Assembly: GCA_946539475.1 (NCBI GenBank) | Contig: CAMNHM010000014.1 | Coordinates: 1 to 32,567, forward strand | From: an uncultured Prevotellaceae bacterium | GTDB taxonomy: Bacteria > Bacteroidota > Bacteroidia > Bacteroidales > Bacteroidaceae | Length of the DNA stretch: 32,567 nt | Direction of reading: 5' to 3' | In this document: in pieces, positions 17,198 to 24,858 of the stretch | How the letters are laid out: every line of letters begins with the position of its first letter | Position numbering within the stretch: the stretch's first letter is position 1 | Notes under the pieces: generated by a model | What the model was told of the DNA's origin: nothing | Databases searched by the model: none | The model's input: the letters and a program-made list of their open reading frames with translations, nothing else | Translations under genes and position numbers: made by a program

Positions 17198-17312
17198 ATA
17201 TTTCTTGTATTTTTAACAAACTAAAGCCTTTGCTATCTCATGGATTTTTCGTAACTCTGCCGTCTGCTACGGCGAAGTTACTCCGTCTCGGCAAAAAAAA
17301 GAATATTTTCTT

Positions 17313-17342
17313 TTGTCTTGCGCTCGACTTTTCGTAACTTTG
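17313..17342 (+). promoter_or_regulatory. Promoter of the GH51 gene
   Basis: TTG at 17313-17315 is followed after 19 bases by TAACTTTG at 17335-17342, about 28 bases before the GH51 ATG. The 140 bases between this and the divergent GH28 promoter could hold the binding site of a shared regulator. A second motif ATTTTTCGTAACTCTG near 17245 repeats much of the -7 region and may mark an old or duplicate promoter. Confidence 0.75.
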
Positions 17343-17370
17343 CAGCGTGAAACCATAACCAACAAACGAT

Positions 17371-19878
17371 ATGTCCAGAAAACTATTTCTCGCAACCATC
17401 GCCCTGCTGTCGATTATGCAGCCCGCAAAGGCGCAGCAGGACTCCGTCTTTATCTATTCGCCCAACGAGCGCCAAGGCCTGCATGCCGCCTTGCTCGACA
17501 CTGCCGGATGGCAGCACGTGGGGCAGCTGTGCTCGAGCGACTACGGCCCCTGGGGAGCCGAGAAGCGCATGTACCATCCGTCGCTCTGCCGCGCCAGCGA
17601 CGGTACGTGGCGGTTGGTGTTCCAGGTGAACGACCACTCGCCGCTCTTCGCTGCTGCCTATAGTGCCGACCTCGTCACGTGGCGACCGCAGGACTACCCC
17701 CGCGTCAGCACCCGGCAGTGTCTCGACCCCGTCGTACAGGCAGCCTCCAACGGCTTCAACATCTTCTACCACTCCGAGACGGGCACCCGACGGGTATTTG
17801 CCTCGACCGACTTCCGAGAGTTCTCCGAGGATATCGACATGCCGCTTTTCGACTCGCAGCTGTGGCGTCGCGAGGCAGCGATGGTCGACGGACGGCGCGT
17901 GGAAGGACAGCGCTTTGCCATCAGCAGGGCAGAAGCCGACCACCTGCGTGCCAGCTTCCGCGAGAAAGCACTCGACAGCCAGCGTTCCAGCGAGCGCATG
18001 CACGATGACAACCGTCGGCTGGCCTCGCTGCCGGCAGCGCTCACTGCCACCCTCAGCGTCGACTTCAACAGTCAGAAACCCATCAGCGACAAGCTCATCG
18101 GCATCTTCTTCGAGGATATCAGCTATGCTGCCGACGGCGGACTATACGCCGAGCTCGTGCAGAACCGCGACTTCGAGTATAGCTCGCGCGACCACCGAGG
18201 ATGGAGCGCCACCACTGCCTGGCACTCACGTCGACAGATAGAGATTGCCACCGAGAATCCGCTGCATCCCAATAACCCGCACTACGCCCTGACAACGACT
18301 GGCGACACGCTGTGGAACGATGGCTGGGACGGCATTGCCGTCGAGGCAGGGAAGAAGTACGACTTCTCGATGTTCGTGCTGGCGGGCGGACAGAAGCAGG
18401 CGTTCGTCGTGCAGCTCATCGGCGAGAGCGGCAACGTGCTGGCCAGCAGCAAGCTGAAGACGAAAGGCACTGGGTGGCAGCAGTATCGCACGGTGCTGAC
18501 GGCGAAAGCCACCGACGCGAAGAGCCGCCTGGCCATTATCCCGACGAAGGCTGCCCACGTCGGCATCGACATGGTCTCGCTGTTCCCACAGGAGACGTTC
18601 CGAGGACGGAAGAACGGACTGCGGAAGGACCTCGCCGAGACCATCGCTGCCCTGAAGCCGAAGTTCGTGCGCTTCCCGGGCGGATGCCTCACCCACGGGC
18701 AGGGCATCGACAATATCTACCACTGGCATCACACCATAGGGCCGCTCGAGGCACGCCGCCCAGACTTCAACATCTGGAACTACCACCAGACGCGCGGACT
18801 GGGATTCTTCGAGTATTTCCAGTTCTGTGAGGACATAGGGGCTGAGCCGCTGCCGGTGCTCGCGGCTGGCGTGCCTTGCCAGAACTCAGCCGCCAATGCC
18901 GATGGTGTGGCAGGACAGCAGGGAGGCATACCGCTCGACCAGATGCCTGCCTACATCGACGAGCTCTGTAACCTCATCGACTGGGCAAACGCCGACCCCG
19001 CCACTAATCCGTGGGCACGCATGCGTGCTGAGGCAGGCCACCCCGAACCCTTCAACCTGAAATACCTGGGCATCGGCAACGAGGACATCATCTCCACTAC
19101 CTTCGAAGAGCGCTACCTCATGATCTGCCGCGCACTGCGACAGCGGCATCCCGAGATCAAGATATGTGGCACCGTGGGACCCTTCCACACGCCATCGGCC
19201 GACTACATCGAGGGATGGGACCTCACCCGACGCTACCCCGACCTGCAGTACATGACCGACGAGCACTACTATGAGTCGACAGGATGGTTCCTACACCATC
19301 GCGACTACTACGACGGCTATCCCCGCACGTCTGACTCACCCAAAGTGTACCTGGGCGAGTGGGCAGCAAGCACCAGCGTGAAGCGCCCCAATGTGGAGAC
19401 GGCACTGGCAGAGGCGCTCTATCTTACTGACGTAGAGCGTAATGGCGACATCGTCGAGATGACCAGCTACGCACCGATGCTCTGCAAGGATGGTCACCAT
19501 AACTGGGACCCTGACATGATTTACTTCTCCAACACCGACGTGCGCATCACGCCCGCCTACGAGGTGCAGCGGCTGTTCTCCGTCTACAGTGGCGACCGCT
19601 ATGTAGCGTCGCGTCTCACGCTCGACCATCCCGACCTCCTCTACCGCGTGGGAGCCAGCGTCGTCGTCGACTCGAAGAGCGGAAAGCGCTACCTGAAGCT
19701 CGTCAACGCACTGCCGCGAAAGCTGCACATCGACCTCAAGGGCCTTCAGCTGCCTGCCACTGTCGACTGCGAGCAGTTCACGGGCAGCATCGACGACCAG
19801 CATGCACGCGCCGAAAAGATCACTGTCGACGACCCCACGACGCTACCCCCCTACACCATCCGCGTCATTCCGTTCTAG
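17371..19878 (+). CDS. Secreted GH51 alpha-L-arabinofuranosidase with an extra N-terminal domain
   Basis: The 835-residue protein has a signal peptide of about 21 residues (AKA). Residues 225-830 are a GH51 enzyme: it starts FNSQKPISDKLIGIFFEDI, has a carbohydrate-binding-like beta segment at about 265-410, then VRFPGGCLTHG, the acid/base E571 in GIGNED, and the nucleophile E663 in LGEWA. GH51 enzymes release L-arabinofuranose from arabinan or arabinoxylan. Residues 30-215 are unusual: the blades MYHPSLCRASDGTWRLVF and CLDPVVQAASNGFNIFY look like part of a GH43-type five-bladed propeller, too short to be a whole one. The gene is divergent from GH28-susCD and likely belongs to the same locus, trimming arabinose side chains of pectin. 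Confidence 0.93.
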   Translation: MSRKLFLATIALLSIMQPAKAQQDSVFIYSPNERQGLHAALLDTAGWQHVGQLCSSDYGPWGAEKRMYHPSLCRASDGTWRLVFQVNDHSPLFAAAYSADLVTWRPQDYPRVSTRQCLDPVVQAASNGFNIFYHSETGTRRVFASTDFREFSEDIDMPLFDSQLWRREAAMVDGRRVEGQRFAISRAEADHLRASFREKALDSQRSSERMHDDNRRLASLPAALTATLSVDFNSQKPISDKLIGIFFEDISYAADGGLYAELVQNRDFEYSSRDHRGWSATTAWHSRRQIEIATENPLHPNNPHYALTTTGDTLWNDGWDGIAVEAGKKYDFSMFVLAGGQKQAFVVQLIGESGNVLASSKLKTKGTGWQQYRTVLTAKATDAKSRLAIIPTKAAHVGIDMVSLFPQETFRGRKNGLRKDLAETIAALKPKFVRFPGGCLTHGQGIDNIYHWHHTIGPLEARRPDFNIWNYHQTRGLGFFEYFQFCEDIGAEPLPVLAAGVPCQNSAANADGVAGQQGGIPLDQMPAYIDELCNLIDWANADPATNPWARMRAEAGHPEPFNLKYLGIGNEDIISTTFEERYLMICRALRQRHPEIKICGTVGPFHTPSADYIEGWDLTRRYPDLQYMTDEHYYESTGWFLHHRDYYDGYPRTSDSPKVYLGEWAASTSVKRPNVETALAEALYLTDVERNGDIVEMTSYAPMLCKDGHHNWDPDMIYFSNTDVRITPAYEVQRLFSVYSGDRYVASRLTLDHPDLLYRVGASVVVDSKSGKRYLKLVNALPRKLHIDLKGLQLPATVDCEQFTGSIDDQHARAEKITVDDPTTLPPYTIRVIPF

Positions 19879-19883
19879 TTCTT

Positions 19884-19906
19884 TTCGAGGTACCTCGCAC
19901 CTCGAA
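19884..19906 (+). terminator. Possible hairpin after the GH51 gene
   Basis: TTCGAGG (19884-19890) can pair with CCTCGAA (19900-19906), and CGAGGTACCTCG at 19886-19897 is a perfect palindrome by itself. It lies just after the stop codon, but no run of T follows, so intrinsic termination is uncertain. TCGCACCTC is repeated at 19895 and 19910. Confidence 0.35.
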
Positions 19907-19936
19907 GAATCGCACCTCTAAAATATCCAAATAAAT

Positions 19937-19967
19937 TTGGTATTTCCCTCGCTTATTCGTACCTTTG
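19937..19967 (+). promoter_or_regulatory. Promoter of the S41 peptidase gene
   Basis: TTG at 19937-19939 and TACCTTTG at 19960-19967 are separated by 20 bases. The promoter lies 26 bases before the ATG at 19994. It overlaps the in-frame ATG at 19937, which is a reason to reject that earlier start. Confidence 0.75.
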
Positions 19968-19993
19968 CACCGCAAAATAGAAAACGGACGATC

Positions 19994-21556
19994 ATGAATC
20001 GAATATTGACAGCAGCAGTAGCACTACTGCTGACCCTGAACGCCAGCGCACAGCGCGACGACGAGATGCAGCGCATACGTAAGCTACACATGGCCCTGTC
20101 GGCCATCGAGGCATTGTATGTCGATACCGTCGATGCCGACAAGGTGACGGAGGATGCCATACGAGGCATGCTCGAGAAACTCGACCCCCACAGCAGCTAC
20201 AGCACACCGAAGGAGACAAAGGAGATGACGGAGCCGCTGAACGGCTCGTTCGAAGGTATCGGCGTACAGTTCAACATGTCCGACGACACGTTGCTCGTCA
20301 TACAGCCCGTCACCGGCGGCCCGTCGGAGAAGGTGGGCATCCTGGCGGGCGACCGCATCGTGGCTGTGGCCGACACGGCCATTGCTGGTGTGAAGATGTC
20401 GAAGGAGGAGATCATGCGCCGCCTGCGTGGCCCCAAGGGTACGGTGGCTCGCCTGAAGGTGGTGCGCCGAGGCATCAGCGACACACTGCTGTTCAACGTC
20501 GTACGCGACAAGATTCCTGTACACTCCATCGATGCAACCTACATGATACGTCCTGGCGTGGGCTACATCCGCATAGGCAGCTTCTCGGCGACGACCTATC
20601 AGGAGTTTATGGAGAGCATGGGACGGCTGCAGAAACAGGGCATGACCGACCTCGTGCTCGACCTACAGGGTAACGGCGGCGGCTACCTTCAGGCAGCAGC
20701 CGACCTCGCCGGCGAGTTCCTCGAGCAGGGCGACCTCATCGTCTACACGGAGGGACGCACCGTGCCACGACGCGACTATCGCGCCCCTGCCTACGGCTCC
20801 TTCCGCAAGGGTAGGGTGGTGGTGCTCGTCGACGAGTACTCGGCCTCAGCTGCCGAGATCGTCACCGGAGCCATCCAGGATCAGGATCGCGGACTGGTCG
20901 TCGGACGACGCACGTTTGGCAAGGGACTGGTGCAGCGTCCTATTGAGATGCCCGACGGCTCGATGATACGCCTCACCATTGCTCACTACTACACGCCCTC
21001 AGGGCGCTGCATACAGAAGCCTTACGAGAAAGGCAACAAGACGAACTACGCCCTCGACATGGTGAACCGCCTGAAGCATGGCGAGCTGACCAGCCAGGAC
21101 AGCATTCACTTCGTCGACTCGCTGAAGTTCGAGACGCTGAAGGAACATCGCGCCGTATATGGCGGCGGAGGCATCATGCCCGACTATTTCGTGCCCCTCG
21201 ACACGACCCATTATACCCGACTGCATCGCGAGCTCGCTGCCAAGAGCATCGTCATCCAGCAGAACCTGCGCTACGTCGATGCCCACCGCAAGGAACTGCA
21301 GAAAAAGTACAAGGACTTTGCCCAGTTCAAGCAGCAGTTCGAAGTGCCCCAGGAGCTGCTCGACGCCGTTCTCGCAGAAGGCGAGAAGCAGAAGGTGAAG
21401 CCCAAGGACGACGACGAGTGGCAGCGCACGAAGCCCACCCTGTCGCTGCAGCTGAAGGCACTCATCGCACGCGACCTCTGGGACATGAGCGAGTACTATT
21501 CTGTGATCAACGAGGACAGCGAGATTGTGAAGAAGGCCCTCGAGCTGTTGCAATAA
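19994..21556 (+). CDS. ctpA: Secreted S41-family C-terminal processing peptidase
   Basis: The 520-residue protein has a signal peptide of about 19 residues (ASA before QRDDE). A PDZ domain follows (about 85-175, with GSFEGIGVQF and GPSEKVGILAGDRIVAV). The S41 protease core carries VLDLQGNGGGYL (221-232), the catalytic serine S285 in YSASAAE, and the lysine K310 in RRTFGKGLVQ; the 25-residue spacing of Ser and Lys matches E. coli Prc. Such enzymes trim or degrade proteins in the periplasm by recognising their C-termini. The start at 19994 gives the signal peptide and follows a promoter. The C-terminal 150 residues are charged and contain a helical stretch. It has its own promoter, so it is probably not part of the pectin locus. 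Confidence 0.93.
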   Translation: MNRILTAAVALLLTLNASAQRDDEMQRIRKLHMALSAIEALYVDTVDADKVTEDAIRGMLEKLDPHSSYSTPKETKEMTEPLNGSFEGIGVQFNMSDDTLLVIQPVTGGPSEKVGILAGDRIVAVADTAIAGVKMSKEEIMRRLRGPKGTVARLKVVRRGISDTLLFNVVRDKIPVHSIDATYMIRPGVGYIRIGSFSATTYQEFMESMGRLQKQGMTDLVLDLQGNGGGYLQAAADLAGEFLEQGDLIVYTEGRTVPRRDYRAPAYGSFRKGRVVVLVDEYSASAAEIVTGAIQDQDRGLVVGRRTFGKGLVQRPIEMPDGSMIRLTIAHYYTPSGRCIQKPYEKGNKTNYALDMVNRLKHGELTSQDSIHFVDSLKFETLKEHRAVYGGGGIMPDYFVPLDTTHYTRLHRELAAKSIVIQQNLRYVDAHRKELQKKYKDFAQFKQQFEVPQELLDAVLAEGEKQKVKPKDDDEWQRTKPTLSLQLKALIARDLWDMSEYYSVINEDSEIVKKALELLQ

Positions 21557-22012
21557 GTCTGGCTGTGGCAATGCGATTGGTATTTTTTTATTCTGAAGGC
21601 CATGTTCGCTTGTGTTCCTAGCTCGTTACTTTGCAGTTGCAGGTATGCCGTGTTGCGGGGCTCAGTCAGCTGCTTACCTGATCAAAGTGCGTAACTTGCG
21701 CTACCAAAACAACTTGTTTTGGTCTTCAAAGTCGGCCACTTTGGTCAGCAAAGTCCGCCACTTTGCTCACCAAAACAACTTGTTTTGGTATCGCAAGTGG
21801 CTGTCGAGGCAGACCTCACTGCCCATCCGGCAAGCAGGAACAAAGCTTCTGAGGAGCCGAAAACAGCTGTCTGGCAGTCGAAAACCGACCGTGTAGGAGA
21901 CGCAGCCGTGAGTGTAAGATGAATTTTTACCTACACTGCACTTAGTATCTTGAATTATAGGCGGTTAGGCGAAATAGTGTAAGATGACGGAAAAATGCAA
22001 AAATAATTTTTG
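21557..22012. other. Non-coding gap with a multi-hairpin element
   Basis: No gene is supported. The gap holds the four-hairpin element described separately, and then a stretch where GTGTAAGATGA occurs twice (about 21912 and 21977) and where GTGTAGG (21891-21897) could pair with CCTACAC (21930-21936). The plus-strand frame at 21612-21896 exists only because the palindromes read through as near-repeats (YQNNLFW and HQNNLFW); it has no family match that I recognise. Confidence 0.6.
21694..21798. repeat. 105-base symmetric element of four hairpins inside an outer stem
   Basis: An outer stem pairs ACTTGCG (21694-21700) with CGCAAGT (21792-21798). Inside are four hairpins in a row: a perfect 21-base palindrome at 21703-21723 (ACCAAAACAA, C, then the complement), CAAAGT/ACTTTG at 21727-21743 with loop CGGCC, the same stem at 21749-21765 with loop CCGCC, and the identical 21-base palindrome at 21769-21789. 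The element is close to its own reverse complement, so it would fold the same way in RNA from either strand. It may be a palindromic repeat of REP/BIME kind, a bidirectional transcription-end structure, or a small RNA. Confidence 0.75.
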
Positions 22013-22228
22013 TCACTGCGTCACCTTTATCTCTGCATCGAAGTTGTCAACTGCAGCCGTCACGTAAAGCTTGCGGCTGCTCCCCTCGTTGTTGGGTTCG
22101 GCAATGAGGATAATCTTATGCTCATGGGACAAAGCCTTCACCGTCAGCCATTGATAACTTATGACGAGCGTATCATTCTGGGTGGGTAGGTAAGAGTCTT
22201 CTTTGCCGTTCCCGTCATAATCATGCGT
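22013..22228 (-). pseudogene. Remnant of a gene for a protein ending in a BACON-like domain
   Basis: An open frame of 71 codons without a start codon ends at TGA (22013-22015). Its product reads from HDYDGNGKEDSY through ISYQWLTVKA and ILIAEPNNEGSSRKLYVTA to AEIKVTQ. The pattern of a W-L-T-V strand, an I-A-x-P-N-x-E-G turn and a final I-K-V-T-Q is that of BACON or similar Ig-like domains found in Bacteroidota surface proteins. The frame is closed upstream by a TGA at 22229-22231, inside the ybeY end, so the rest of the gene is missing. It lies against the ybeY stop and overlaps its last bases. I take it as the tail of a deleted gene. A coding role by itself is unlikely. Confidence 0.6.
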
Positions 22229-22637
22229 TCAGCAGGGCCAGCGCCTTGTCCTCGGCGGCTTCCATCTGCTCTCGCTCGCCGGGCCCTTTGTCGTTGAGGC
22301 CGCAGAGGTGGAGGATGCCGTGTATGATGACGCGGTGGAGCTCCTCGTCGTAGTCCTTGCCCAGCTGTTGGGCGTTGGAGCGTACGGTGTCGAGCGAGAT
22401 GACGATGTCGCCGTTGATGGTGTCGCCCTCGTCGTAGTCGAAGGTGATGATGTCGGTGTAGTAGTCGTGGCTGAGGAACTCGCGGTTCACCTCTAGAATC
22501 TTCTCGTCGTCGCAGAAGAGGTATCCCACCTCTCCTACCTTCTTGCCGTAGGAGTCGGCCACGCGGCGTATCCAGGCCGTGGTGTCGCGACGGCGGATGC
22601 TTGGGAATCGTACGTTTTCGCTGCTATATGTAATCAT
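22221..22637 (-). CDS. ybeY: Endoribonuclease YbeY, rRNA maturation factor
   Basis: The 138-residue protein is the YbeY metal-dependent RNase needed for 16S rRNA 3' end processing and ribosome quality control. The metal site is H106 and H110 in IIHGILHLCGLND; where most bacteria have a third histidine this protein has D116 in NDKGPGE, which from memory is the usual Bacteroidota form. Earlier conserved segments are EVNREFLSHDYYTDIITFDY and NGDIVISLDTV. Length is normal. It lies 27 bases after coaD, in the same direction, as last of the ruvB-coaD-ybeY group. Confidence 0.93.
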   Translation of the reverse strand: MITYSSENVRFPSIRRRDTTAWIRRVADSYGKKVGEVGYLFCDDEKILEVNREFLSHDYYTDIITFDYDEGDTINGDIVISLDTVRSNAQQLGKDYDEELHRVIIHGILHLCGLNDKGPGEREQMEAAEDKALALLNA

Positions 22638-22664
22638 ATTTACAATTTACGGATTTTCGATTTT
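22638..22664. repeat. Possible degenerate heptamer tract between coaD and ybeY
   Basis: On the minus strand the gap reads as AATAGAA, AATCGAA, AATCCGT, AAATTGT from the coaD stop to the ybeY start, which suggests a 7-base period. The units are too degenerate to be sure. The extra tail of CoaD just upstream (IEKPQNSKSVK) is coded by similar A-rich sequence. Confidence 0.35.
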
Positions 22665-23150
22665 CTATTTGACAGACTTGCTGTTCTGCGGCTTTTCGAT
22701 TTGCTGATTTGAAGGGAGGAAAGGGGTGACGTCGACGCCGAAGTGCTGCAGCTCGCGCACCATCGTCGAGGAGATGCTGGCGAGCTGTGGCTCGCTGTAG
22801 AGAAGTATCGTCTCCACGCCGCTCAGCTGGCGGTTGATGTCGGCTTGCTCGCGCTCGTATTCAAAGTCCTTCACTGAGCGCACGCCTTTTACGATGAAGC
22901 GTGCCTGCTCTGCTTTGGCGAAGTCGACGGCCAGGCCATAGTAGGGCTTCACCTCGATGGCTTCGATGTCGGCGTAGAGTGCTGCGATGGCGGCTACGCG
23001 CTCTTCGGCAGAGGGCAGCCCGGGCTTCTGCACGTGGTCGCCGACGACGCCGATGACCAGCCGGTCGAAGAGTGGCAGGGCGCGTCGCACGATGGAGTCG
23101 TGGCCCAGGGTGAAGGGATTGAAGCTTCCGACGAATATTCCTGTTTTCAT
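22665..23150 (-). CDS. coaD: Pantetheine-phosphate adenylyltransferase
   Basis: The 161-residue enzyme transfers AMP from ATP to 4'-phosphopantetheine, the fourth step of coenzyme A synthesis. It has the nucleotidyltransferase motif GSFNPFTLGH (8-17) and the second motif ISSTMVR (126-132), with KGVRSVKDFEYE between. The open frame continues upstream into ruvB, but only the ATG at 23150 gives the family N-terminus, and GGAG lies eight bases before it. The last 13 residues are a polar tail beyond the usual end of the fold. It lies 38 bases after ruvB. Confidence 0.95.
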   Translation of the reverse strand: MKTGIFVGSFNPFTLGHDSIVRRALPLFDRLVIGVVGDHVQKPGLPSAEERVAAIAALYADIEAIEVKPYYGLAVDFAKAEQARFIVKGVRSVKDFEYEREQADINRQLSGVETILLYSEPQLASISSTMVRELQHFGVDVTPFLPSNQQIEKPQNSKSVK

Positions 23151-23188
23151 AATGCTCCGTTTCTTTTGGTTCTCTCTCTTTGCTTTCC

Positions 23189-24232
23189 TTAGTTGTCGAA
23201 CAGGCTGGGCTGCATGATGTTGCCGGTATAGGGATTGCGGCCGAAGTGGCGGTAGGCCAGCTCTGTGGCCATGCGTCCGCGAGGCGTGCGCTTGATGAAG
23301 CCCTCCATGATGAGGAACGGCTCGTAGACCTCCTCCACGGTGCCTGCGTCCTCGCCGATGGCTGTGGCGATGGTGGTGATGCCCACCGGCCCTCCCCGGA
23401 ACTTGTCGATGATGGTGAGCAGGATCTTGTTGTCGATCTCGTCGAGGCCGTACTTGTCGATGTTCAGCGCTGTCAGTGCGATGCGCGAGATGCTGGTGTC
23501 GATGCCGCCGTTGCCCTTCACCTGTGCGAAGTCGCGTACGCGCCTCAGCAGGGAGTTGGCGATACGTGGCGTGCCACGCGAGCGCCCTGCTATCTCCATT
23601 GCGGCATCCTCGGTGATGGGCACTGCGAGCAGCTTGGCTGAGCGCTCGATGATGGTGCATAGCGTCTCAGGGTCGTAGTACTCCAGGTGCATGTTGATGC
23701 CGAAGCGCGCGCGCAGTGGTGCCGTCAGCAGTCCGCTGCGGGTGGTGGCACCGACGAGGGTGAAGGGGTTGAGGTCGATCTGTATGGAGCGTGCCGACGG
23801 TCCCTTGTCGATCATGATGTCGATGCGGTAGTCCTCCATCGCCGAGTATAGATACTCCTCTACGACGGGCGACAGGCGGTGTATCTCGTCGATGAAGAGC
23901 ACGTCGCGCGGCTCGAGCGAGGTGAGTATGCCTGCCAGGTCGCCAGGCTTGTCGAGCACGGGTCCGCTGGTAATCTTGAAGCCTACGCCCAGTTCGTTGG
24001 CGATGATGTTCGATAGTGTTGTCTTTCCCAGTCCTGGAGGGCCGTGCAGGAGGGTATGGTCGAGAGGCTCGCCCCGATATTTGGCTGCTTCCACGAAGAC
24101 GCGCAGGTTCTCCACCACCTTCTGCTGTCCGCTGAAGTCGTTGAAGGCCAGTGGTCGGAGGGCGTTCTCGAAGTCTTTCTCGCCAGTGCTGTTGGCGTAG
24201 CGCTCTTGGCGGATGTCGAAGTCGTTGTCCAT
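23189..24232 (-). CDS. ruvB: Holliday junction branch migration helicase RuvB
   Basis: The 347-residue AAA+ ATPase drives branch migration of Holliday junctions together with RuvA. Walker A is GPPGLGKTT (64-72), Walker B is VLFIDE (111-116), and [18 protein letters not shown] (161-178) holds the sensor and arginine finger region. The C-terminal winged helix includes [16 protein letters not shown]. Length is normal. No promoter of TAnnTTTG type is visible in the 200-base gap before it, which is filled with heptamer arrays, so it may depend on transcription from the trhP-sufE promoter. Confidence 0.97.
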   Translation of the reverse strand: MDNDFDIRQERYANSTGEKDFENALRPLAFNDFSGQQKVVENLRVFVEAAKYRGEPLDHTLLHGPPGLGKTTLSNIIANELGVGFKITSGPVLDKPGDLAGILTSLEPRDVLFIDEIHRLSPVVEEYLYSAMEDYRIDIMIDKGPSARSIQIDLNPFTLVGATTRSGLLTAPLRARFGINMHLEYYDPETLCTIIERSAKLLAVPITEDAAMEIAGRSRGTPRIANSLLRRVRDFAQVKGNGGIDTSISRIALTALNIDKYGLDEIDNKILLTIIDKFRGGPVGITTIATAIGEDAGTVEEVYEPFLIMEGFIKRTPRGRMATELAYRHFGRNPYTGNIMQPSLFDN

Positions 24233-24243
24233 ATCTGTTTCTT

Positions 24244-24299
24244 AATTAGTAATGAGGAATGAGGAATGAGTAATTAGTAATTAGTAATTAGTAATTATG
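24244..24299. repeat. Heptamer array AATTAGT / AATGAGG, eight units
   Basis: Eight consecutive 7-base units run AATTAGT, AATGAGG, AATGAGG, AATGAGT, AATTAGT (three times) and AATTATG. The array starts 11 bases upstream of ruvB. The AATGAGG part is the reverse complement of the CATTCCT-type array at 24371-24447, so the two could pair across a 70-base loop. Confidence 0.9.
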
Positions 24300-24370
24300 A
24301 TTAGTTCGTAGGGCTCTGAGTGCGCGATGTTTGTTGGCATAATGCAGACGGGGGCTTGCCAAGTAATCAT

Positions 24371-24447
24371 CATTTCTCATTCCTCATTTCTCATTCCTCA
24401 TTTCTCATTCCTCATTCCTCATTCCTCATTCCTCATTTCTCATTCCT
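24371..24447. repeat. Heptamer array CATTCCT / CATTTCT, eleven units, entering the end of sufE
   Basis: Eleven consecutive units, CATTCCT or CATTTCT, run without a gap from 24371 to 24447. The sufE stop codon (24433-24435) and its last few codons lie inside the array. On the minus strand the units read AGGAATG and AGAAATG, so the coded tail is RNEK before the stop. Confidence 0.92.
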
Positions 24448-24858
24448 CATTAGCGCCAGTGCGTACATGCGCATCTGCTTGATCATGGCCAGCAGACCGT
24501 TGGAGCGGGTGGGGGAGAGGTGCTCGCGCAGCCCGATGCGGTCGATGAAGTAGAGGTTGGCGTCGAGGATGTCCTTTGGCGTCTGTCCGTCGAGCACGCG
24601 GATCAGTAGGGTGACGATGCCCTTGACGATCAGTGCGTCGCTCTCCGCCTGGAAGTGGATGCGCTCGCCGTCGTAGTCGGCCTGCAGCCATACACGGCTC
24701 TGGCAGCCTTCGATGAGGTTGCTCTCTGTCTTGTACTTCTCGTCGAGGGGTGGCTGGCTGCTGCCCATGTCGATGAGCAGCTGGTAGCGGTCCATCCAGT
24801 CGTCGAGTTCCTCGAACTCCTCGATGATCTCGTCTTGTCGCTCGTTGATTGTTGTCAT
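24433..24858 (-). CDS. sufE: SufE-family cysteine desulfurase sulfur acceptor
   Basis: The 141-residue protein accepts sulfur from the cysteine desulfurase SufS and passes it to iron-sulfur cluster assembly. The acceptor is C52 in IEGCQSRVWL, and later SPTRSNGLLAMIKQM matches the family's C-terminal helix. Its ATG overlaps the stop of the U32 gene by four bases (ATGA), so the two are probably translated together. The final residues after ALALM are coded by an intergenic heptamer repeat, so the natural end of the gene has probably been changed. Confidence 0.95.
   Translation of the reverse strand: MTTINERQDEIIEEFEELDDWMDRYQLLIDMGSSQPPLDEKYKTESNLIEGCQSRVWLQADYDGERIHFQAESDALIVKGIVTLLIRVLDGQTPKDILDANLYFIDRIGLREHLSPTRSNGLLAMIKQMRMYALALMRNEK

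Noticed and set aside
19937..19993. Earlier start for the S41 protease
   Set aside because: The in-frame ATG at 19937 coincides with the -33 box of a consensus promoter, and starting at 19994 gives a normal signal peptide.
21612..21896. A 94-codon plus-strand frame after the protease gene
   Set aside because: Its apparent internal repeats (QNNLFW) come from the two palindromes at 21703 and 21769. A structural element explains the sequence better than a protein.
23151..23660. N-terminal extension of CoaD by 170 codons
   Set aside because: The extension is the ruvB gene read in another frame. CoaD homologues begin at the ATG at 23150.
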